Made by a program: the position numbers and the translations under genes
Notes under the pieces: generated by a model
The model's database searches: none
What the model saw: the letters and a program-made list of their open reading frames with translations, nothing else
What the model was told of the DNA's origin: nothing
Shown: positions 9,409-18,002 of the stretch, piece by piece
How positions within the stretch are numbered: the stretch's first letter is position 1
Layout of the letters: each line of letters starts with the position of its first letter
Origin: Rhodococcus sp. JCM 9791
GTDB lineage: Bacteria; Actinomycetota; Actinomycetes; Mycobacteriales; Mycobacteriaceae
Direction of reading: 5' to 3'
Length of the DNA: 48,825 nt
Assembly (NCBI GenBank): GCA_001312645.1
Contig: BBEG01000005.1
Span: forward strand, 1-48,825

Positions 9409-10381
9409 TCAGACCGAGAACACCGAAGAACCGACGCTGATGCCTGATTCCAGGTCACGGTGGGCGAGTTCGGCTTCGTCGAGCTTGTACCGCTGGTTGA
9501 TGTCGATCTCGATGCGTCCGGCTGCGACGTGCGCGAACAGCTCGCCGGCCAGTTCGGCGCGCTCGGCGGGGTCGGCGATGTAGTCGGCGAGCGCAGGGCG
9601 GGTGACGAACAGTGAGCCCTTGACGGCGAGCTCCATGGCATCGATCGGCGGGATCGGGCCGGAAGCAGTACCGAACGCCACCAGCAGGCCGCGGTGTGCG
9701 AGTGAGTCGATCGACGACTGAAAGGTCGACTCGCCGATGCTGTCGAACACCACCGGCACGCCCTTGCCGTCGGTGAGCTCACGGACTCGCTCGGCGACGT
9801 TCTCTCGCGTGTAGACGATGACCTCGCTGCAGCCGTGGGCTCGCGCAGCCTCGGCCTTCGCGTCACTGGATACGGTGCCGATGACGTTGATCCCAAGTGC
9901 TTTGCCCACTGGCAGAAGATCAGTCCGACGCCGCCGGCTGCGGCGTGGAGGAGCACGGTGTCCCCGGCTGCCAGGGGGTGGATGCGACGCAGGAGATACG
10001 ACGTCGTCAGGCCACGCATGGTCATTGCGGCCGCAGTGTCGAACGGGATCTCGTCCGGCAGAGCGATCAAGTGCTCGGCCGGCATCACGCGTTCGGTGCT
10101 GTACGCGCCGAGCGGGCTGCCCGTATAGGTGACACGGTCGCCTTCTCGGAAATCTGTGACACCCGAGCCGACCGCCTCGATGACACCGGCGGCTTCGACG
10201 CCCATTCCTGCGGGGAGCGGTGCCGGGTACATCCCGGTGCGGAAGTAGGTGTCGGCGAAGTTGAGGCCCACGCTTCGTGCCGGATCCGGACTTCGCCGGG
10301 GCCCGGTTCGCCTACCTCCACGGACTCCCACCTCAGAACCGCGGGGCCGCCGGTTTCGTGGAAGCGGATCGCCTGTGCCAT
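9409..10381 (-). CDS. NADPH:quinone oxidoreductase (MDR family), frameshifted as sequenced
   Basis: A zinc-independent medium-chain dehydrogenase/reductase of the QorA type, about 324 residues when repaired, the usual family length. The N-terminus reads [19 protein letters not shown]; after a lost base near 10275 comes [20 protein letters not shown] and [13 protein letters not shown], then the nucleotide-binding loop [17 protein letters not shown] second lost base near 9905 leads into [18 protein letters not shown] and [18 protein letters not shown]. It reduces quinones or enones with NADPH in the cytoplasm. It is the first gene of the minus-strand catabolic run and faces the AraC-type regulator across 189 bp. 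Confidence 0.85.
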
Positions 10382-10570
10382 GTGTTCTCTCCTCTGATGT
10401 CGCTGCGTCCGGTGTCACCGCGTCGTAGGTATTCCTGCACCTCGGAAGGGTTATGTGACGCTGATAACACAACGGTAGTCAGGAGGGATGGTTCATACTT
10501 ACCTGCAGGGGACATATTTGTTGCCCGTTCGGGACAGGGAACGCGGCGGCAACGAAGGAAGGATCCGACG
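10382..10570. promoter_or_regulatory. Divergent control region, catabolic run / AraC regulator
   Basis: This gap must hold the promoters of the quinone oxidoreductase run (minus) and of the AraC-type gene (plus). An inverted repeat gttat-N9-ataac at 10450-10468 is the best operator candidate I can see. A GAAGGA ribosome site precedes the AraC start at 10571. No clear sigma-factor boxes are assigned. Confidence 0.4.
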
Positions 10571-11595
10571 ATGACGCTGGCGAAGCCCCTGGCGCGCTAC
10601 GCGTCGCTGACCGGCTACATCGAACTGGGGCGTTCGCTGTCGGTCGACCCGGTCCAGTTGATGCGCAGCGTAGATCTCGATCCGGCGGGGCTCGAACTTC
10701 AGGATCGCTGGATGCCGGCCGCGTCGATCGCGCGACTGCTCGAACTCTCGGCTGCGGCGACCGGCCGGCAAGATTTCGGGCTCAGGCTTGCCGAACGGCG
10801 ACGGCTGTCCACTCTCGGCCCCCTGAGTATGGTATTCGCGAGGAGCCGGATGCCCGGAGTGCGTTGCGGATGCTGATCCGCTATCAGCACACCTACAATG
10901 AGGCGTTGTTCATCGAGATCATCGAACGTGGCGGGCTGGCGACCGTCGTTCTCCGGGTCGAGACCGGCGAGCCGATGCCCGTCCGTCAGTCGGTGGAGCT
11001 CGCCCTCGCTGTGATCTACCAGCTACTGCAGCACCTGCTCGGAGATCGATGGCGCCCCGTATCGGTGTCCTTCGAGCACGAGCGCCCCGATGATGACAGT
11101 ACCCACCGTCGCATCTTCGATGCGCCCCTCACCTTCGGCGGTGACTACTCCGGGATCGTCATGTATGCGAATGACCTGGACCAGCCGAATCGCCTGTCCG
11201 ATCCGTTGCTTCGCGGCTATGTACGACAAGCCTTCGACGAATTCGCAGCTCCGGAGGCTCCCACCCTCGAGCAGCGGGTACGTGAGCTCGTCGAGCTGCT
11301 ACTTCCGACCGGACGATGCTCCGTCGAGCAGGTCGCTCAGAGTCTCGGTGTGGATCGCCGCACTGTCCACCGGCACCTGGCCAAATCGGGACAGACCTTC
11401 TCCGGGGTCGTCGACGCCACTCGTGCCGAACTTGCCCGGCGGTTGGTGGCGAGCCGACGGCACACCTTCACAGAGATCTCCGAGATGCTGTCGTTCTCGG
11501 CACCGAGTAGCTTTTCCCGTTGGTTCAGTCGGCAGTTCGGTATGAGCCTCGTGAGTGGCGCAGGCGCTCCGGCGAATAGCTGTCCCGAAATGTGA
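10571..11595 (+). CDS. AraC-family transcriptional regulator, frameshifted as sequenced
   Basis: About 341 residues when repaired. The N-terminal ligand-sensing half (Arabinose_bd type of the AraC/OruR group) opens MTLAKPLARYASLTGYIELG and carries RWMPAASIARLLELSAAATG. A lost base near 10855 moves the frame to SALRMLIRYQHTYNEALF. The C-terminal HTH_18 pair reads SVEQVAQSLGVDRRTVHRHL and then FTEISEMLSFSAPSSFSRWF. It is divergent from the quinone oxidoreductase-dioxygenase-BKACE-CoA ligase run and is its most likely activator (inference from position). The start ATG follows GAAGGA by seven bases. Confidence 0.86.
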
Positions 11596-11704
11596 AGAAA
11601 TACGTCCCGACGGGGTAATCAATCTCGATCGACGGGGTTTAAAGTGATGTACACCACGTTCTCCGTGGAATGGCGTTCACGCCACATCATACTTCGACCC
11701 TTGC

Positions 11705-12112
11705 GTGAAACGAGTGCCGTGTGACCACGAAACCCGATTCGATTCCCACCCCGACCTGGATGCCATGCGCCGGGACGGCAATTGGAATCCTTTGTGGGAC
11801 AAATTGTCCGACTGGGATCCGGAGTGGACCGAGCAGTTCATGGCGATGAATGCCACCCCGATCGAGCGGGGCATCTTCACGCCGGAGTTCGTCGAACTCC
11901 TCAGCATCGCGATCGACGCTGCCGCTACCCACATGTACGCCCCCGGCGTACGGCGGCACATCCGTGCTGCGCTCGATCTCGGAGTCTCTCGCGACGAGAT
12001 TCTCACCGTTCTGCAGATGGTCAGCGTCCTCGGAATCCATGCCTGCAATCTCGGCGTTCCGATCCTCGAGGAGGAACTCGACGCACATCAGGCGCGTCAC
12101 GCAGCGTCCTGA
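11705..12112 (+). CDS. Carboxymuconolactone decarboxylase family protein
   Basis: A small CMD/AhpD-like protein of 135 residues in the frame given. The helical core reads GIFTPEFVELLSIAIDAAATH, then VRRHIRAALDLGVSRDEILTVLQ and LGIHACNLGVPILEEELDAH. The CxxC redox pair of AhpD is absent, so a decarboxylase-like or substrate-binding role is more likely than peroxidase activity. The start is uncertain: the listed GTG at 11705 has no good ribosome site, while a GTG at 11721 would give MTTKPDSIPTPDLDAM if one G were lost near 11755. It heads a plus-strand set with an MFS carrier (29 bp later) and an amidohydrolase, which together look like an uptake and breakdown module. Confidence 0.75.
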   Translation: MKRVPCDHETRFDSHPDLDAMRRDGNWNPLWDKLSDWDPEWTEQFMAMNATPIERGIFTPEFVELLSIAIDAAATHMYAPGVRRHIRAALDLGVSRDEILTVLQMVSVLGIHACNLGVPILEEELDAHQARHAAS

Positions 12113-12141
12113 CGACACCTTCCCCCACTCGAGGAGCTCTC

Positions 12142-13515
12142 ATGGGAAACCCTCCCGCCTCGATCGGTACCTCCGTCGAACTCGGCCCCGACTCTCCGGC
12201 CGATGAACCAGGATCCGATCGCATCGACTCTGCTCGGCCCCGCCGCCGCCCCATGTATCCCTGGGTGGTCTTTGCGCTGACCTTCGCGTTGCTGCTGTCC
12301 GACTACATGTCGCGTCAGGTGCTCAGCGCCGTCTTCCCGTTCCTGAAGGCCGATTGGGATCTCTCGGATTCACAGCTCGCGTCTCTGACCAGCATCGTCG
12401 CACTGATGGTGGGTTTGCTGACCTTCCCGCTATCCTTGCTCGCGGACCGCTGGGGCCGGGTTCGCAGCCTCGTCCTGATGGCGGTGATCTGGAGCATCGC
12501 GACGCTGTTCTGCGCGGTGGCAGCCAACTACGAGCAGATGCTGGCGGCACGTTTCCTCGTCGGCGTCGGCGAGGCCGCATATGGCAGCGTCGGAATCGCA
12601 TTGGTGCTCAGTGTCTTTGCTCCACGGGTGCATTCGGCACTCAGCGGAGCGTTCATGGCCGGCGGTTCGTTCGGTTCGGTCGTCGGGGTCTCTCTCGGCG
12701 GCGTCATCGCAGTGCACCTGAGTTGGCGATGGTCGTTCGCAGCGATGGCGGTGCTCGGGCTCATCCTCGTCGCGTTGTTCCGCATCGTGGTCACCGAACG
12801 CCGGTTGGCCGCACACGCAGTCGAGCAGGACGTTCCGTCGCCCTCCCGTCCGGACGCGCCCCCGATGCGGGTCTCCGTCTCGACCCTGTTCACCAACCCT
12901 GCAGTGTGGTGCGCGTATCTCGGTGGCGGCCTGCAGATGTTCACCGCTGCCGTGCTGCTGTCGTGGACGCCCAGCTTCTTCAACCGCGAGTACGGCATGG
13001 CGCCGGACCAGGCAGGCGTGATCGCTTCGGTCTTCGTGCTGCTGATCGGTACCGGCATGGTGGTGTGCGGGATCATCACCGACCGGGTCAGCCGCAACAA
13101 CCCGTCGGCGAAGTGGTCCAGTGCCATCGCATACTGCGCTATTTCGCTGACTTCTCTCGGGGTCGCATTCCAGTTGGAACCCGGCCCGGCGCAATTGACA
13201 CTCATCGCGATCGGCGCTTTCTTCTCTGCCGGTTCATCCGGCCCGACCGCAGCGATGGTGGCCAGCCTGACACACCAGTCGGTGCGCGCATCCGCCCTGG
13301 GGTCGCTGACCGTCGCCAACAACATCCTGGGGCTGGCGACCGGACCGTTCATCGTCGGCATCCTCGCCGACCGTCTCGGCCTCGTCGGCGCACTGCAGTT
13401 GACCCCGCTGGTGTACGTGCTCGCAATCGTGGCGCTGTTCTTCGGTAGACGGTTGTATGCGGCAGGACTCGACAAGCTCGCGATTCAGAGTGCGGCCGCA
13501 GCGGCAAAGGCCTGA
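12142..13515 (+). CDS. MFS transporter (organic anion / aromatic acid type)
   Basis: An intact 457-residue major facilitator with about 12 membrane helices and a hydrophilic, proline- and arginine-rich N-terminal leader of about 40 residues. The helix 2-3 loop carries LADRWGRVRSLVLM, the usual D-R-x-G-R signature, and helix 4 has ARFLVGVGEAAYG. A proline-rich cytoplasmic loop separates the two halves. The start ATG follows GAGGAG by five bases. It lies between the CMD-like protein and the amidohydrolase, so it probably imports their substrate, perhaps an aromatic or dicarboxylic acid (inference). A 13-bp hairpin follows the stop. Confidence 0.88.
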   Translation: MGNPPASIGTSVELGPDSPADEPGSDRIDSARPRRRPMYPWVVFALTFALLLSDYMSRQVLSAVFPFLKADWDLSDSQLASLTSIVALMVGLLTFPLSLLADRWGRVRSLVLMAVIWSIATLFCAVAANYEQMLAARFLVGVGEAAYGSVGIALVLSVFAPRVHSALSGAFMAGGSFGSVVGVSLGGVIAVHLSWRWSFAAMAVLGLILVALFRIVVTERRLAAHAVEQDVPSPSRPDAPPMRVSVSTLFTNPAVWCAYLGGGLQMFTAAVLLSWTPSFFNREYGMAPDQAGVIASVFVLLIGTGMVVCGIITDRVSRNNPSAKWSSAIAYCAISLTSLGVAFQLEPGPAQLTLIAIGAFFSAGSSGPTAAMVASLTHQSVRASALGSLTVANNILGLATGPFIVGILADRLGLVGALQLTPLVYVLAIVALFFGRRLYAAGLDKLAIQSAAAAAKA

Positions 13516-13537
13516 CTCTGCGCTCCGCAGAACGACA

Positions 13538-13570
13538 GGACCGGGTGCGGATCGCTTCCGCACCCGGTCC
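13538..13570 (+). terminator. Hairpin after the MFS gene
   Basis: A perfect 13-bp stem (ggaccgggtgcgg, 7-base loop, ccgcacccggtcc) 22 bp after the MFS stop, without a U-run. It probably ends or weakens transcription before the amidohydrolase gene. Confidence 0.65.
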
Positions 13571-13630
13571 CGGCCTGTTCAGGCCCCTCCATCGAAGGTT
13601 GTTCCGATACACCATGTGTACGGTCGCAGT

Positions 13631-14504
13631 GTGAACGAGATCGATCAGGTTGCGCAGTTCCGTCAACGGCACGGCATCGATGAGCTCATCGATGTCCACA
13701 CGCATTTCATGCCGAAGAACGTGATGGACAAGGTCTGGGAGTACTTCGACACGGCAGGACCGCTCGTCGGACGGACCTGGCCCATCACCTACCGACACAC
13801 CGAGGAGGAGCGCGTCGAGCGACTGCGCGCGTTCGGTGTCCGGTACTTCACGTCGATGCTCTACCCGCATCGGCCGGAGATGGCGGCGTGGCTCAATTCG
13901 TGGTCGGCCGATTTCGCGTCCCGTACCCCGGACTGCCTGCACACCGCGACGTTCTATCCCGAACCGGGCGCGGCGTCCTATGTCGCCGAGGCGATCTCGT
14001 CCGGTGCGGTCGTGTTCAAATCCCACATCCAGGTCGGCGACTACACGCCACTCGATCCGCAGTTGAAGGACGTGTGGGGACTGCTCGAGGACGAAGGCTA
14101 CCGATCGTCGTGCACTGCGGGTCGGGGCCCGCTCCCGGAACGCACACCGGACCCGAGCCGATGGCCGAACTGATGCGCCGGTACCCGAACCTGGCGGTGA
14201 TCATTGCCCACATGGGGATGCCGGAGTACGAGGCCTTCCTCGACCTCGCGGACGAATACCCGCGCGTGTACCTCGACACCACGATGGCGTTCACCGACTT
14301 CGTCGAAGCGGATATGCCTTTCCCCGAGGCGGCATTGCCCAGCTCGACGCCCTCCGATCCAAGATCCTTCTCGGCACCGACTTCCCCAACATCCCGTACG
14401 GCTACCTCCACCAACTCGACGCGATCGAGCGGTTCGCGCCGGATTCCGCGTGGCTACGCGAAGTGTGTCACGACAACGCCGCTGCGTTGTTCGGGCTGGG
14501 GTAG
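13631..14504 (+). CDS. Amidohydrolase 2 family TIM-barrel hydrolase, frameshifted as sequenced
   Basis: About 291 residues when repaired. The metal site begins with IDVHTHFMP (H-x-H), followed by VVFKSHIQVGDY, PIVVHCGSG, VIIAHMGMPEYEAFLDLADE and finally LLGTDFPNIPYG, the late aspartate of the amidohydrolase fold. Frames change near 14105 and 14340, each by one lost base, and the third frame ends CHDNAAALFGLG at the TAG of 14502-14504. Family members hydrolyse or decarboxylate cyclic acids, such as 2-pyrone dicarboxylate lactonase or ACMS decarboxylase. GTG at 13631 is the chosen start. The gene converges on CoA synthetase B across a strong shared terminator. Confidence 0.84.
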
Positions 14505-14526
14505 AGCACCCGGGTGTTTGCCGCAG

Positions 14527-14571
14527 AAAAAGGCAGGTACACACCGTCCGGAGGTGTGTACCTGCCTTTTT
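14527..14571. terminator. Bidirectional rho-independent terminator
   Basis: A perfect 19-bp inverted repeat with a 7-base loop: aaaaaggcaggtacacacc, gtccgga, ggtgtgtacctgccttttt. It has an A-run on one side and a T-run on the other, so it works for both strands. It separates the convergent amidohydrolase and CoA synthetase B genes. Confidence 0.93.
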
Positions 14572-14586
14572 CGGTTGTGGCTATCG

Positions 14587-16250
14587 TCAGACGGTGAGGT
14601 CGCGACGGATGACCTTCCCGGTCGCGTTGCGCGGCAGGAGATCCTGCGTGATCCTCCAGGTCTTCGGGATCTTGTAGTAGGCGAGACGTTCCTGGAGGAA
14701 GTCCCGCAGATCGTCTTCGGTGGCGTCGCTTCCGGCCACCAACACCACGACCGCGCCGACCTCCTGCCCGAGGTCCTCGTGATCGACACCGATGACCGCG
14801 CACTCCTGGACTTCGGGATGCTCGTCGAGAGCCTGCTCGATCTCGGTCGGGTACACGTTCTCGCCGCCGCGAAGAATCAGATCCGAGCGACGGCCGGTCA
14901 ACCGGAGTCGGCCGTTCTCGAGGGTCCCGAAGTCGCCGGTACGCAGCCAGCCGTCGGAGGTGATCGCAGCATCGGTGGCAGCGTCGTTGTTCCAGTAGCC
15001 GAGCATCACGAACGGGCTGCGGACGCAGATCTCGCCCTCGACACCGTCATCGACCTTCTCGCCGAACGGGTCGCGGATCTCCATGCTCACCGTGATGATC
15101 GGGCTGCCGAGCGTGCCGGGGAAGGCCTCGATCTCGGGTGCGGTCGCTACAGCGATCGCGGTGCTGCACTCGGTCAGACCGTAACTGTCGACGAGCGCCT
15201 GCTGGGCGAACGGGAATTTCTCCTGCAGCCGCTTCTTGAATGCCGGCGACGACGGTGCGGACGCCAGTGCGAACGCGCTCAGCGACGTCAGGTCGTATTT
15301 CTCGGTGTCCTCGTGCTCGAGCATGCGGGCGGCCATGGTCGGGACCGCGCCCCAGTTGGTGACTTTCTCGCGCTCGACCAAGGTGAACACCTTGTCGACA
15401 TTGAACGCACCCTCGGTCAGGACCATGGCGCTGCCGGTGGCCAGTCGGGGTACGACGAGGTTGTGCAGGCTGGCAATGTGGAACAGCGGCGACGTCAAGA
15501 GATAGCGAAGGTCGCTGGGGGTTGCGTCGTCGTACGGGCGTCCGTACATGGAAGACATCATGGCGTCGTTGAATCGGTGGTAGTCGACGACGGCGAGCAG
15601 GTTCCGCTGCGAGTGCACCGCACCCTTGGGACGTCCGCTGGTGCCGCTGGTGAACAGGATGACGGCGGGATCGTCCTCGTCCACGTCGGAGACCGGGAGA
15701 TCGGCACCGGGCGCGCGGACACGATCCGCGGAACGTCCTCTTCCATCGTGAGCTGCTCGAACCCGGACACCTCCGCTTTGGTGAGCAGTGCTGCACGCTT
15801 GGCGTCCGTGACGATCACCTTCGGCTCGACCATCTCGACGCCGTAGGCGATTTCTGCGGGCACCCACCACGAGTTGAGCCCGACCGTGATCGCACCGAGG
15901 CACTGGGTCGCCCAGAATGTGATGATCCATTCCGGGGAGTTGGCGGCAAGAATCGCGACCCGGTCGCCCTTGCCCACGCCGTATTCGTCGCGCAGGGTCG
16001 TTGCGAGAGCTGCCACCGCGTCGGCGTGCTGAGCGAAGGAGATCCGTCGGTCGGCGGTGACGATGTAGTCGCGGTCGCCCCACGCCTTCGAAGCGACGAC
16101 GATGTCGGCGACACGCCGGTCGCGTTTGGTCATCACCGGCATGGCGTTTCCACGTACGTTCTCCACAGCGACCTCGAAACGGCCGCCCGGACCTGTGAGC
16201 TGGGAAACGACCTTCTGCAGCATCTGTTGGACATCTGCGGGTGCTGTCAC
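14587..16250 (-). CDS. AMP-forming acyl-CoA synthetase B, frameshifted as sequenced
   Basis: About 554 residues when repaired. It starts [20 protein letters not shown] at 16250. The first frame contains [20 protein letters not shown] and [20 protein letters not shown]. One lost base near 15710 leads to the main frame with the P-loop [54 protein letters not shown] and the catalytic-lysine motif [11 protein letters not shown]. It would activate a carboxylic acid as its CoA ester; the substrate is unknown. It is divergent from the ABC importer at 16516, which may bring in the acid it activates. It ends at the bidirectional terminator at 14527. Confidence 0.87.
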
Positions 16251-16515
16251 TTCGATCGCCTTTCTTCGGTGTCGCGGAGAAGAAGTACTTCACTCGATGC
16301 CGCGGAACGATCTCACGCTCTCCCTCCAGTATGGGGTGAGAGATACCACTGACTGGGAACGGCGTGTGGTCCCCATCACGGCCAAGTCTCACTCACCGGG
16401 AGTCCGGGATGTCCGTTGCGTGACGCTGGCTACTTTCGCGGCACCGACATGCCGCCGCGAGGTCCCGATCCTCGCCATTCTCGGCGCGCGCTCGAGACGT
16501 AAGGAGCTCCACATC
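16251..16515. promoter_or_regulatory. Divergent control region, CoA synthetase B / ABC importer
   Basis: A 265-bp gap between divergent starts. It holds an interrupted inverted repeat ctctc-N15-gagag at 16318-16342 and a clear AAGGAG ribosome site before 16516. I see no gene in it and cannot assign promoter boxes with confidence. Confidence 0.4.
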
Positions 16516-17940
16516 GTGAAACGAAGTACTGCCACCAAACTGGTGGCCGGTTTGGCTGCCACCATGGCGGTGACCTCGGCCTGTGCGTCGGATCGAGGTG
16601 CGGATCCCGCCGCTGCCGGGATGGCACCGGTTGCCGCCGCGGAAGCGGCCGCCGCACCGACCGGTGTGAAGTTCGGAACCCTCGACTCTCCGTGCGGCGC
16701 AGGTGATGCCACCGGCGCGACCGATCAGGGTGTCAGCGACTCGGAAATCCGCATCGGTTTCGGCGACGACAGCGGCTACGTCAAGAGCCCGGGACTGAAC
16801 AAGGAAATGGGCGACGCCGTTTCCGCGATGATCGACTGGTGCAACGAGCAGGGCGGTATCAACGGCCGGCAGATCGTGGGCACCTACTACGACGGCGCGA
16901 TGACACAGGCGAACGCCGTCATGCAGAACGCCTGCGGTACCGAGTTCATGCTGGTCGGGCACGGTTTCGCGATGGACCAGACGTCCGAGCAGACCCGTGT
17001 GGCCTGCAACCTTGCGGCCGTCCCTGCGTTCACCGTCTCCCCGGACGCGGCGAACGGCCCGATGACCTTTCAGGGCGTTCCGTTCCCCGTCGACTATGCC
17101 AACGGGTCTCAGTGGTTCCAGATCGCCGAGATGCACCCCGACAAGATGAACGGCTTCGACGTCATCAACTCCACGATGCCGACGATCATCACGTCGACCA
17201 CGAAGACCCGGTCGACCGCGGAGGCCGCGGGCTTCCATCTGAAGAATTGTGGAGTGACCCTCAACTACGAGGGTGAGTCCAGCTACGTCCCGTTCGCCGA
17301 GAAGTTCAAGGAATGCGGCGCCACGGGGCTGTGGACGTCGAGGTCGCCGGTGCCGGCCGAATTCAACCTGATCAAGGCCCTCGACCAGGTCGGTATCGAC
17401 CCCATCTTCATGGGTGAGGCCACCTGGTACGGCGACGCGGCACGCGAGTGGAACAGTGCGAACGGCGGTCTGCTCGACAACCTGCACGCCGGCATGACCT
17501 TCCAGATGATCGAGAACGCCGACACCGTTCCCGCGGTGAAGGACTACGTCGACATGGTCACGGCGAAGGGCGGCAAGACCGCACTGCTCGGAATGCAGGC
17601 GACCTCGTCGTTCCTGCTGTGGGCGACCGCCGCACAGGAGTGCGGTTCGGACCTGACCCGGCAGTGCATGATCGACGAACTGTCGAAGATCCACGAGTGG
17701 GACGGCGGCGGATTGCACGCCGCGACCGATCCGGGCGCCAATATGCCCGCGAAGTGCGGCCTGGTCGCCACGCTCGATGGTGCGGAGTTCTCGCAGGCGT
17801 TCCCCGCGGAAGCCGGCACCTTCAAATGCGACGACCGCTACCTGTTCGCGACCGACCCGAGCACCTGGGGAACCGATCTCGGACCCGACCGTATCGCCAC
17901 GAAGTACCTGAATCCCAACATCATCAGGCCGGCGTCCTGA
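16516..17940 (+). CDS. Branched-chain-amino-acid-type ABC transporter, substrate-binding lipoprotein
   Basis: An intact 474-residue binding protein of the LivJ/Peripla_BP_6 type. GTG at 16516 follows AAGGAG. The signal peptide ends VTSACAS, a slightly atypical lipobox with Cys at about residue 24, followed by an Ala/Pro-rich linker. The mature fold starts VSDSEIRIGFGDDSGYVKSP and includes MIDWCNEQGGINGRQIVGTY, FMLVGHGFAMDQTSEQTRVA and IDPIFMGEATWYGD. Many cysteines (at least eight) suggest disulfides outside the membrane. In actinobacteria this type often imports steroids, aromatic acids or other carboxylates, not only amino acids. It heads the importer operon and is separated from the permease by a strong hairpin. 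Confidence 0.9.
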   Translation: MKRSTATKLVAGLAATMAVTSACASDRGADPAAAGMAPVAAAEAAAAPTGVKFGTLDSPCGAGDATGATDQGVSDSEIRIGFGDDSGYVKSPGLNKEMGDAVSAMIDWCNEQGGINGRQIVGTYYDGAMTQANAVMQNACGTEFMLVGHGFAMDQTSEQTRVACNLAAVPAFTVSPDAANGPMTFQGVPFPVDYANGSQWFQIAEMHPDKMNGFDVINSTMPTIITSTTKTRSTAEAAGFHLKNCGVTLNYEGESSYVPFAEKFKECGATGLWTSRSPVPAEFNLIKALDQVGIDPIFMGEATWYGDAAREWNSANGGLLDNLHAGMTFQMIENADTVPAVKDYVDMVTAKGGKTALLGMQATSSFLLWATAAQECGSDLTRQCMIDELSKIHEWDGGGLHAATDPGANMPAKCGLVATLDGAEFSQAFPAEAGTFKCDDRYLFATDPSTWGTDLGPDRIATKYLNPNIIRPAS

Positions 17941-17952
17941 TCCGATGACGAC

Positions 17953-17984
17953 CGGTGCCGGCGGCGTATGCGCCGCCGGCACCG
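17953..17984 (+). terminator. Intercistronic hairpin, binding protein / permease
   Basis: A perfect 14-bp GC-rich stem with a TATG loop (cggtgccggcggcg / cgccgccggcaccg) lies 12 bp after the binding-protein stop and 18 bp before the permease start. Such a partial terminator or RNA-stabilising stem would let the binding protein be made in excess over the membrane subunits. Confidence 0.75.
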
Positions 17985-18002
17985 ACGAGCAGAGGTTTTC
18001 GC

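Noticed and set aside
5128-10381. Pseudogene island created by decay of the catabolic run.
   Set aside because: BKACE, the dioxygenase and the hydrolase are intact, and the broken neighbours keep conserved residues on both sides of each junction.
7341-10472. A 1043-residue open frame on the minus strand that looks like an oxidoreductase-BKACE fusion protein.
   Set aside because: It is an accident of frame: a middle piece of the oxidoreductase, an out-of-frame pass through the dioxygenase gene, and the true BKACE gene, which has its own start and GGAGG site at 8393.
13888-15846. A 652-residue plus-strand open frame across the amidohydrolase and CoA synthetase B.
   Set aside because: Only its first part is real amidohydrolase; the rest is the antisense of a clear CoA synthetase with all ANL motifs on the other strand, and it crosses a strong terminator.
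16393-17982. A 529-residue minus-strand open frame.
   Set aside because: It is antisense to the ABC binding protein, has no recognisable domain and shows the Arg/His/Gly bias of a high-GC shadow frame.
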